Part shown: positions 55,946-64,000 of the stretch, in pieces
Position numbering within the stretch: position 1 is the first letter of the stretch
Layout: the number at the start of each line of letters is the position of its first letter
NCBI GenBank assembly: GCA_036172665.1
Contig: CM069869.1
Location: 4,278,001-4,342,000, forward strand
Length of the DNA: 64,000 bases
Direction: 5' to 3'
Source: Prosopocoilus inquinatus
Taxonomy: Eukaryota; Arthropoda; Insecta; Coleoptera; Lucanidae
Program-made: the position numbers and the translations under genes
Notes under the pieces: model-generated
The model's input: the letters and a program-made list of their open reading frames with translations, nothing else
Databases searched by the model: none
Told to the model about the DNA's origin: nothing

Positions 55946-56010
55946 TCGAGCAGCCTCTGGACAGCTGTTTCAGCCCTGCTTGGGGCTTCTTCAGCAGAAA
56001 CGTAGCTCGA
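55946..56010 (-). ncRNA. Type I hammerhead ribozyme, inverted copy
   Basis: Same 65-nt sequence as 56570-56634 on the opposite strand, including core CTGAAGA, stem II AGCCC/GGGCT, GAAA, stem III CAGCTG and cleavage site GTC. No core position differs by eye. Confidence 0.75.
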
Positions 56011-56257
56011 CATTCCCACTGCAGACCAAAAACGACTTGCCCAATTTATTCGCAATTGCGATGTAAGAATGATGAACATATAAAATAGCGACATCTTACT
56101 ATCGCTTTTTGACCTAACATTGCAGTAGGATAGACAAATTGAAGCGGGATTTGCTCCTAATGAGTCCCCCATGCAAGGCGGCCATGCTTGCTGTCAAAGC
56201 ATAATGAAAGATTTTAGAAAAATTTTGTGCAAATCGTTTTTGATTGCAGTGGGAATG

Positions 56258-56322
56258 TCGAGCTACGTTTCTGCTGAAGAAGCCCCAAGCAGGGCTGAAA
56301 CAGCTATCCAGAGGCTGCTCGA
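56258..56322 (+). ncRNA. Type I hammerhead ribozyme, central copy (stem III mutated)
   Basis: Core CTGAAGA at 56274-56280, stem II 56281-56285/56292-56296, GAAA at 56297-56300. Stem III reads CAGCTA instead of CAGCTG, losing the C-G pair next to the cleavage site; the site itself is ATC. Stem I (56267-56273 with 56309-56315) is kept. Likely weak or inactive. Confidence 0.65.
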
Positions 56323-56569
56323 GGTTCTCACTGCAATCAAAAACGATTTGCACAAAATTTTTCTAAAATCTTTCATTATGCTTTGACAGCAAGCATGGCC
56401 GCCTTGCATGGGGGACTCATTAGGAGCAAATCCCGCTTCAATTTGTCTATCCTACTGCAATGTTAGGTCAAAAAGCGATAGTAAGATGTCGCTATTTTAT
56501 ATGTTCATCATTCTTACATCGCAATTGCGAATAAATTGGGCAAGTCGTTTTTGGTCTGCAGTGGGAATG

Positions 56570-56634
56570 TCGAGCTACGTTTCTGCTGAAGAAGCCCCAA
56601 GCAGGGCTGAAACAGCTGTCCAGAGGCTGCTCGA
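56570..56634 (+). ncRNA. Type I hammerhead ribozyme, complete copy
   Basis: Stem I pairs GTTTCTG (56579-56585) with CAGAGGC (56621-56627, two G-U pairs). Beyond a 3x1 internal loop it resumes with CGAGC (56571-56575) against GCTCG (56629-56633). The core is CTGAAGA (56586-56592). Stem II is AGCCC/GGGCT with loop CAAGCA. GAAA is at 56609-56612. Stem III is C-A/U-G with a GC loop (56613-56618), followed by T-C; cleavage is predicted after C56620. All invariant bases of the family (CUGANGA, GAAA, UH) are present. The two-base-pair stem III is typical of Penelope and animal retrozyme hammerheads, which are thought to work better as dimers. Confidence 0.82.
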
Positions 56635-56830
56635 GGTTCTCACTGCAATCAAAAACGATTTGCACAAAATTTTTCTAAAATCTTTCATTATGCTTTGACA
56701 GCAAGCATGGCCGCCTTGCATGGGGGACTCATTAGGAGCAAATCCCGCTTCAATTTGTCTATCCTACTGCAATGTTAGGTCAAAAAGCGATAGTAAGATG
56801 TCGCTATTTTATATGTTAATAATAATAATT

Positions 56831-58185
56831 TATCATTTACTAAAATAATTTTTAATGTCTCGGTAATAGGGGAAATAAATTTTAAAAAAATCTGTAATAA
56901 TAAAACTACTTAAAATAATAATCTTAAAATTTTCGGATTAGATATGCGGTAATAAAAACCAGAAACGAATCATTAATAAATCACAAATTAATTCGACATT
57001 TGTCAAGGTGAATTAATCATTTTTGTGTTTGCTAAAAGTAGAAGCAAAAAGAAACAAAAGAAGGTTTACTAAAATCAGATAGCAAAAAAATTACAAACAA
57101 AACAAAAGAAGATCGATAAGCCGACTGAAAATCAACAGTTTTCCGGACGAATCAAAAAGTTCCTAGAAAATAAAAGCATGAAACTATATAAAATATCAAT
57201 AATAAGATAAAAAGAAAACGAAAGAAGAAACTTGTTTTCTCAGAAGCAGCAACACTGAGAAAAGTGAGCTCGCTGTTTCAAACTTGCGCACATTTGTCAC
57301 TGACTTTCATTCTGTTGTGTTTAATTTCAATCTGCTTGTTTTGGTGTGTTTCATACGTTATCGACTAGAGAGGGGGGTCACTTGGGTTGATATCATTTCT
57401 GATCTCTCTGTAGAATTCTATGTTTTTTTGTATTTGTGACGATAGAATGAACTTGTATCTGGTTCAGATTTTACTTCTTGTAATTACATTAATTACAGCG
57501 GATTAAGTATACGTATACGTTGCTGTTCTCGTTCGTGCGCCGCCTTTTGCGCATGCCTTCCTCGACTCACCCCTTCTCTTTTTCTTATTATACTCTCGCC
57601 GTTCTCAAAAAACAGCGCGAATTTCAAATTTAAATTATAAATCAACAGAACAGCATTATTTTATTTTTATTCTTCTTCTATTTACATATGTTTTCGAATA
57701 GAGTTTGTGGTGTTCGTTCTGTACATGTACATCATTTAGTTTTAATTATGTTTGAAATAAAACTTACTACTAAAATGATTGATACATTTATGTTTTTTTT
57801 AAAACGCACATTGATTGCTTTGTTATTACTTTATTAAGATAACCATTTTTTTATCTAACGCTGAAATAATTAACGTTAAAAATTGTCTGTTCACGATCCT
57901 GACATTCCGAAACAATATCGCATTGTCCTATGTCATTCGAAAGGGGCAAAAAAAAAACAAGAACAATTTGAAACAATGTAACGTGCCCGTCACCGATATT
58001 AATATTAATTAAATTAAAGAACGAAACCTGTGAAGAACCGTTATTTTGGTTTGGATGTGGCCCCATATGTTTTGAAAAGAGAATCTCACACAATTGTTGC
58101 GTAGAAAGTAAGTAACACAAACAACAACAAAGCAGAACAAAAAGATGTAGTAAATTGCAACAACGTACATTCGGGTCAATATACA
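56831..58185. other. No gene recognised
   Basis: AT-rich DNA. A GC-richer patch around 57520-57600 has no frame or repeat partner. Confidence 0.35.
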
Positions 58186-58218
58186 TGTGTGCGTGTGTGT
58201 GTGTGTGTGTGTGTATAT
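58186..58218. repeat. (GT)n microsatellite
   Basis: Fourteen GT units with one GC interruption, then TATATA. Confidence 0.95.
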
Positions 58219-58229
58219 AGTTGTATACC

Positions 58230-58720
58230 GAACGAGAGTGGGTAAAGTACCGGCCTACTTCTTCGGTTCAAAGGTTTCAAGCGCTGCTCAAGAGGAAAGC
58301 TCTAATTAATTGACGAAGCACACTGCCCCTCTTTGTTCGTCGCACAGATTACTTTAATGAAATTCCTTTCTTAATTCATCCGGCAGGCGGCGATTAATTG
58401 CGCGAGATAGAAAGGTGGGAACGCCGCGCCGCCCGCCGCGAAATTTGAATTGCAATTTTTCAACAATCGGTATACGGCTAATTAATTACCCGTGCCCGTG
58501 ATTTATGCGTTTGCTTTTTGCAAATTGGAAAGTGAATATTTTTGCATAGCTTATTGACCGTTTCGATTATAACGTTATCGATAATAATGAATATGTAACA
58601 GGGGCGGCGTAATATTTATGCGCCCACGAAATTTTTATTTATTTGTCGTCGTAGCGATTTACTTTCGATTTAAAATCGATAAGAATTGAATTTCAACAAC
58701 GGCATAATTGCTACTTGATA
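58230..58720. promoter_or_regulatory. Candidate conserved noncoding island
   Basis: The stretch is less AT-biased than its surroundings, holds a CpG-rich run (CGCCGCGCCGCCCGCCGCG near 58424) and several homeodomain-type words (TCTAATTAATTG, CTAATTAATTACC, GATTTATGCG, TTTATTTATTTG). It has no frame and no repeat partner in the window. In an intron-like setting this texture suggests an enhancer or promoter, but only cross-species alignment would tell. Confidence 0.3.
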
Positions 58721-59215
58721 TGAAAATTATATTCAAGTGACACACAAAATGGAACCAAATTAAAAAAAAAAACATTCACGTATACCTATTTTAATTACTG
58801 AATTCGACAAAATTCAAAAGAATCAGTCCTTAAAGTTCAATAGGGAACATTCAAAAATCAATACGTTACTCTGAACATCTTAAATTCTCAAGATGGGTTA
58901 ATTGACTAAATACGAAACTTAGTAACGTGTACCTACAGGTCGTTGTTGTAAAATGAGAACATAGCAGGAGTAGGTTTTTGTGTGCTCTATTGCACCTCCC
59001 TACTCATAACGTAACAAGTTTCAGTGATCTCAGTTTGTTTCAACAACCGGTATATTAGCCACCGAAACGAACGGCTTCTTGACTCCAATAGATACTCAAC
59101 AAGAGTCCTCGTTAGGGCCGGCCGAAGGGTGTAAGCAAGGTAAGCAAGGCAAGAGGGCGCCGATGCAAAAGAGGCGTCAAAATATGTTCATTAAAAAAAA
59201 ACGATTAAAGCGCAG

Positions 59216-61395
59216 CTCGAACAATCTGAAGGTAATCAACAATTGAACTCAACTCTACTTTAATCCAAGTAAAAAATTGAAAAGAAAAAACAATAAGAAA
59301 ATTTTTAAAGTAGACAAAAAATTTTAATGTCCATCTAATCCAGCAGCAATCCAAACCAAACTGGGAGGCGCGAAAATTTACCAAAAATTTAATTCTCATT
59401 AAAAAAATATAAATTAAAAAAAGAGAACATGTTGTTTATAAATAAACTACTGGATTATTTTATGAAAGGAAGGAGGTGGTGGAGGCGCCAAGGTTAGATT
59501 TTTTTTTAAGGAAGGCCTACTAACACAAAGTTTGGAAATTGCTGATCTAATCCAACTGAACCCACGTAATAAATTGAGGGAAAAAAATTAAAGTAAAAAA
59601 ATGTTAAAAAAAGAAGCACAATAAATCTCAAGGTCAACCCGATTCAACTGAACTGAACCTAACTGTATTCAATTAAAGCAAAACATTAAAGATGCAAAAA
59701 AATAAAAAATGGTTACAGGGAGAAGTTTAACCAATGTCAAGATCAACCAAACTCATCCCAACTACTGAACTCGATTCTATTCAAACCAAGCAAAAAAAAT
59801 TTAAAATTAAAAAAACACAAAAAAAAATTAAATTAAAATAATTTAATGAAAAGATATTTTCATTGTCAACCCAATTTAGCTGCACTCAATCTAACTCCAT
59901 TCAACCCAAGTTAAAAATTTAAAACAAATATTTAAAGAAATTAAAAGTGGAAAAAAATATTATATAAATTTATGCAGAGATTAAAATGAACATCAACAAA
60001 TGTCAAGGTCAACTGAACTCATCCAACTGATTATGTTGCACTCCATTTTACACAAGTAAAAAAAAATTAAATACTTAAAATTAAAAGTAAAAAATGTATA
60101 AATGTATACATGGATTAAAGTTAAGTTCGACAAATCTCAAGATCAATCCAATTGTACTAACATCAACCTAACTTCATCTAACACAAGTAAAAGATTAAAA
60201 AAAGTAGAAGGAAAATTAAAAGTAAATGTGTTTAGAAAGTTTAAATTCAATTGAAATGAAGTTCAACTAACGTCAAGGTCAATCCAATTTAACTGAATTG
60301 AACTCGACTCTACATAACCCAAGCAAAAAAATTAAAAATACAAAACTATTTAAAAAAATTAATACTAAAATTTTAAGTATGTAAAAAAATATTTTAATGT
60401 CCATCTAAATCAACTGAATCGAACCTAACACCATTCAACTTAAGTAAAAAATTAAGAAAAAGGATTCTTAAAGAAACTAAAAGTAAAAAATATATATTAA
60501 AAAGAAGACCAATAAATTTCAAGGTCAACCCAACTCAACTGAACTTAACTTAAGTATATTCAATTAAAGTAAAAAAGTAAAAAAACTATTACAGGGAATT
60601 TTGACCAATGTCAAGGTCAATCAAGCTCGTCCCAAGAACTGAACTCGATTCTCTTCAACCCAAGCGAAAAATTAAAATTAAAACATTAAAAAAGTTAAGG
60701 AAAATTAAATGAGAAAAGATTTTCAAATTCCAACCCAATCTAACTCCATTCAACCCAAATTAAAAATTAAAACATTAAAAAAATTAAAAGTAAAACAAAT
60801 ATTAAAATTTGCAAATGGATTAGAATGAACATCAACTGAACTCACCCAACTTGCCATATGGGACTCAATACAATTAAAAAAATTTAAAAAATTAAAAATA
60901 AAAAAAATTGAAATTTATGCGTGGATTGAAGTTTAGCTCAACAAATCTCAAGATCAAACCAATCCAACTGACATCAACCTAACTTCATCTAACACAAGTA
61001 AAAAATTAAAAAATTAAAGAAAAATTAAATGTAAATATTTTTAAAAAATCAAATTCAGTTAAAATGAAGTTCCATTAATGTCAAGGTTAAACCAACACAA
61101 CTGATCACAATCTAACTCAATTTAACACAAGTAAAAATTAAAAATTGCAAGAAAAATTAAAAGTGTACAAACTGTTAAAAATTAGAAATTAATTAAAATA
61201 GAGCTCAACCAACGGGTGAGTTGAGAGAAGCTCAGCGGCTGAGTTGCTTACTTAGCAATCGTTTATGATTGGCTCACATTAAGGTAATAGCCAATCACAA
61301 ACGACTTTTGACTAAGCAACTCAGCCGCTAAACCTCCACGACGTCAAGATAACTCAACCTAGTTCTATTCAATCCAAGCAGAAATTAAAAAAATA
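59216..61395. repeat. Diverged satellite array with higher-order structure
   Basis: A monomer of roughly 110-150 bp recurs about 16 times. It has a C-containing half (TGTCAAGGTCAACCCAACTC, then CTGAACTCAACT, CATTCAACCCAAGT) and an A-rich half (AAAAAATTAAAA). Particular monomers recur in the same order: for example AACATCAACCTAACTTCATC at about 60158 and 60973, and ACTGAACTCGATTCT at about 59764 and 60638. The higher-order period is thus 800-890 bp, about six monomers. Cytosine is largely confined to the plus strand. No coding sequence. Confidence 0.75.
61227..61343. repeat. Hairpin MITE within the satellite
   Basis: AGCTCAGCGGCTGAGTTGCT and AAGCAACTCAGCCGCT are complementary ends, and GATTGGCT / AGCCAATC form the inner stem around CACATTAAGGTAAT. 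Inserted into the last satellite monomers. Confidence 0.75.
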
Positions 61396-61928
61396 AAATT
61401 AAAAAAAAAAATTAAAAAAAAAAAATTAAATTCTTTAAATACCAAATATAATTTTTCCGTATTTTGGAATTGTTACTCACAGCCAAATAAATATTAATCC
61501 GGCCATTTTGCTCGCCAGCTGTCATCTTAGTTGTTCTCGTTGTCCCTGCGTTTGACTGCGTTTATTACCGACCCTTCATTCGCTGACGAAGTTGTCCATA
61601 TCCATTTCAAGTTACCAAGCAAGGATATATTTTGCAACCAACTGCAAATCATCGTGTCGACCGTCTCAACACCGAACGACGAGCAAGAATCAACACCTGC
61701 GTGCTTGAAATTTATTTTGGAACGACGTCATGGACACTTTCGCATAATGACGTGATAGTTACAGACGCTTTCGCATAGTGACGTTATATTCGACGATATG
61801 CGGCGTGTTCCAGAAACCCATTCGGTTGCGAGTTAACGTTCGTGGATTTAATTTTTAGTGCAGTTCCAATTATAATTTGAGTCACTTTAATCGATACCCT
61901 CAAATAGCTAAAGTCAAAATCACGAAAC
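61396..61928. other. Unrecognised, moderately GC-rich patch
   Basis: 61500-61760 holds a 74-aa plus-strand frame with no motif I know. The words ACGACGTCATGGAC, ATAATGACGTGATAG and ATAGTGACGTTATA show a short direct repeat (CTTTCGCATA + TGACGT) about 37 bp apart. Could be part of a transposon. Confidence 0.35.
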
Positions 61929-62066
61929 ATGAGCCCTGCGTCATTAGTAACTGAAACAAAAACCGACAAATATTGTATTGTTTCAGTTTCCATGGTGAAT
62001 AAGAAAAAGAAAGAGTTACGCTTATTAGAAGGTTTTTGCTTCGTAACTAATGGCGCAGGGCTCATC
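61929..62066. repeat. Hairpin with ~33-bp arms
   Basis: ATGAGCCCTGCGTCATTAGT and ACTAATGGCGCAGGGCTCAT are complementary ends separated by about 70 bp. The reading frames on both strands across it start at the same palindromic ATG and are artefacts. Confidence 0.7.
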
Positions 62067-63457
62067 TTTCCTGACGACGATTATATTAGAAATCTCAACC
62101 ACATTTTACTCGTTTTTAGAACCAGCATTTTAATTTCTTTGTTGAATTTATGCGACCCGACAACTTTTTGCGTGTTGGTAAACGAAAAGACGTTAGCGAA
62201 GCGATTCATTCGTCTAGATAAGCGTTTTAGATTGGCAAGGAATCCGTTGGACAAGTTATCTCTGGCCCTTTTAAATCATTGAAGATCGACCCACGATCTC
62301 CACACGAGCTAGGGAATTCCGCGCACTTTCCTGCTGGCTCTCCATCCGTAATTTTACTAAAGTTTCCAGTTAAGGAAGACAGTAGGTAGAATACTTTAAT
62401 TCAGAAGCATGTAGCTTGAAAACATTTGCTTTTTTCGAAAAATGTAACTGAGTTACTAGCTTAATTACTTTGTTAACTAGTTATTGCCCAGCTCTGACTG
62501 AAACTTACACGTACAGCATGAACTAAAATAAATGTCAATGTATCATATTTCCACTTTTAATTCAAATTAATGCTATTATCGAATCTGTCGGGTTCCTGGC
62601 TTTATAAAACACGTAACCGACCGCGATAACAAATAACAAGAAACTTGAATTCATCAATAAGATACTATCCTTCACTTTCAAAGATGTGATTATAATTCGC
62701 ACACGATCTATTCTTTATGAAGGTAAATCTATCAATTCTCTTCAATTATTTCTAAACAAGTCGGAATTTCTGATCTTCCGTCATCTTCAATGGATTTCGT
62801 TTTTGGATGAAGCAGACAAAAATTGTGTATCTGTTTTGATTAAACCTAAATGGAATTTTGCTGTAAAATAATTAGGGAAGCCAATAATTTAAATTAACAT
62901 AGGGTTTCCTATGTTGCGTTTCAAAATGCAGTACCCTGTATAAGTCTCTGTAGATATACGTGGCCCGAAACATTGCACGAGCGAAGAACTCACACTAAGA
63001 ATTAAATGTTTAAGATTTTGGAAAAGAAAATTGATAAGTAACAAGTTAGGAGTCAAAAAATTATGCAAAACGGTTCTTATTGTCAAAAATGATTCAACAC
63101 GAGAAAAGAATAGGCGAAAAACTGTAACAAATTAAAAATTGGAACTTTTTCAGGTTAAGCAAAATCCAAAAATGTAAAAAAATAAAGAAAAAATTGCGTC
63201 GGATCGAGACTTGAATTTGGAAGAAATTATCGACAAGAATACGAGAGAATGTAAAAAGTAAAGGAATATAACTTCCAGAGATGAAGAATTAGGAAAGAAA
63301 AAAACAAAAAAATTGGCGACAAAGAGGTAACAAACAGGAAATGGTAGAGTAAAAAAAAACGTTAGATGCCTATATACATTTACATATTAATGAAGAAACC
63401 AAAAATAGATACTGCAAAGAAGGTAATGACGAACATCTTACCGAAAACAAGATATAC
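62067..63457. other. No gene recognised
   Basis: Short frames without motifs; AT-rich. Confidence 0.35.
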
Positions 63458-63655
63458 GGGGTGTTTCAACGAACAGTATGTTCTCGTGCAATATCTCGAT
63501 AATTACTAATAATTAATTAAGAAAAAATGCGAACTTTTCCTTAATTTTAAAAAGAGATACATGGGGCGTTTCAAAAGTGTGTTCTCGGGCAATACCTCGA
63601 TAACTGCTGAAAATACAAAAAAAGTCAACACTTTTTTTTTAATTTTAAAGACGAT
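63458..63655 (+). repeat. Diverged dimer, about 100-bp period
   Basis: ACGGGGTGTTTCAACGAACA ... CTCGTGCAATATCTCGATAA (63457-63503) is echoed by ATGGGGCGTTTCAAAAGTGT ... CTCGGGCAATACCTCGATAA (63560-63604), each followed by a TTAATTTTAAA word. GGGGTGTTTCAA starts are common at the ends of mariner-like elements; no inverted partner was found. Confidence 0.6.
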
Positions 63656-64000
63656 GCAATACGAAATTGTTTTCGTCTAGACAGTATTAATGAAAACAGT
63701 AGTTTAAATTGCTCTTAAAGTTGTACACATTTTTTGTCTACTACGATCTCTTTTTACTTATTTATTTATTTATTCATGTAACCGACAGCAAATTGCCAAT
63801 TACAGGCTACAAAAATGGATGTACATAAAGAAAATATGCTTTACACCGTTCATTATATTTGTTAATCAATCACTCTTATTCAGCACTAATGAAAATCATA
63901 TTAGGTATTAATTTCTTGTATTGATTTTAATTTTCTCTTTCCTTTTAGTTTTACTCTTACATTAGTTTTTTTTAGTTTAGGTGTATTGAAAGCTTCGGAG
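63656..64000. other. No gene recognised
   Basis: AT-rich DNA to the end of the window. Confidence 0.4.

Larger units (their letters stand above)
55903..56815. mobile_element. Hammerhead-bearing palindromic element (Penelope/retrozyme-like)
   Basis: About 913 bp flanked by TGTTAATAATAATTT-like direct repeats (55889-55902 on the left, 56815-56830 on the right with one extra AAT), a likely target duplication. Left arm 55903-56252 is the reverse complement of about 56330-56680 with very few differences; the centre (56253-56329) holds a ribozyme. A unit of 312 bp is repeated directly on the right half. No protein is encoded; the 71-108 aa frames are repeat artefacts. Other pieces lie at 15.04 and 41.0 kb. 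Terminal-repeat-only Penelope derivative or retrozyme are both possible. Confidence 0.8.

Noticed and set aside
55846..56698. Three near-identical 71-108 aa frames (one on the minus strand)
   Set aside because: They lie in the palindromic hammerhead element. Their identity reflects repeated DNA, and they overlap the ribozymes.
61929..62282. 117-aa frame near 62 kb as a gene
   Set aside because: Its first part is the hairpin arm, read similarly from both strands; the rest has no motif.
1..64000. CRISPR array, bacterial operon, rRNA or tRNA genes
   Set aside because: No regularly spaced short repeats with unique spacers, no ribosomal signature and no full cloverleaf with A and B boxes was found. 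All context is eukaryotic.

Overview
The window looks like a repeat-dense stretch of an insect (arthropod) nuclear genome; the order is not resolvable from sequence alone. Supporting signs are a spliced animal gene exon (a SIPA1L-type Rap GTPase-activating protein), a broken copy of Jarid2, AT-rich composition, and a mix of Penelope, Jockey/CR1-group LINE, Copia, Tc1/mariner, hAT and PIF/Harbinger remnants typical of insects. There is no bacterial-style operon, CRISPR array or intact rRNA/tRNA gene.

Only one region looks like a functional host coding sequence: a 1,156-nt minus-strand exon at 15380-16535, bounded by a good acceptor and donor, matching the region just N-terminal of the RapGAP domain of SIPA1L proteins. 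No flanking exon was recognised, so much of the rest is probably intron or intergenic DNA. A plus-strand Jarid2 fragment (21483-22100) is dead (internal stop, frameshifts) but keeps a GT-AG intron, so it came from genomic DNA and not from mRNA.

Layout. 1-7 kb: small hairpin element, a cluster of ATAGATGGCGC-like motifs, a Harbinger remnant and an 1,120-bp hAT-like element with 8-bp target duplications. 7.9-14.4 kb: direct and inverted repeats, with an ~800-bp inverted pair (8441-9273 / 13101-13888) enclosing a mariner (12162-13076) nested in a dispersed repeat. 14.8-16.5 kb: inverted repeat, then the SIPA1L exon. 17.5-26.5 kb: LTR-retroelement leader debris with six tRNA-Lys-type primer-binding-site copies, A-rich DNA, Jarid2 pseudogene, a 448-bp tandem duplication and hairpin elements. 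28.8-36.3 kb: Penelope element with GIY-YIG endonuclease, a ~330-bp repeat in tandem, a rearranged Copia, a 5'-truncated LINE. 38-45.2 kb: Tc1/mariner-like elements, hairpins, a Penelope remnant bracketed by inverted terminal repeats, a 987-bp long-TIR element. 45.7-52 kb: two more LINEs, one interrupted by Penelope-type sequence. 52.8-56.8 kb: pyrimidine-rich DNA, a 3-copy tandem repeat, a short mariner MITE, and a 0.9-kb palindromic element carrying hammerhead ribozymes. 58.2-61.4 kb: a possible conserved noncoding island and a diverged satellite with higher-order structure.

The most interesting signal is the element at 55903-56815. It contains three copies (two direct, 312 nt apart; one inverted) of a sequence that folds as a type I hammerhead self-cleaving ribozyme, with complete core, 5-bp stem II, a minimal stem III and a stem I with internal loop; a diverged fourth copy lies near 41.04 kb. 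This is the architecture described for Penelope-like element terminal repeats and animal retrozymes. The calls rest on reading and hand-folding; no alignment or search was run.
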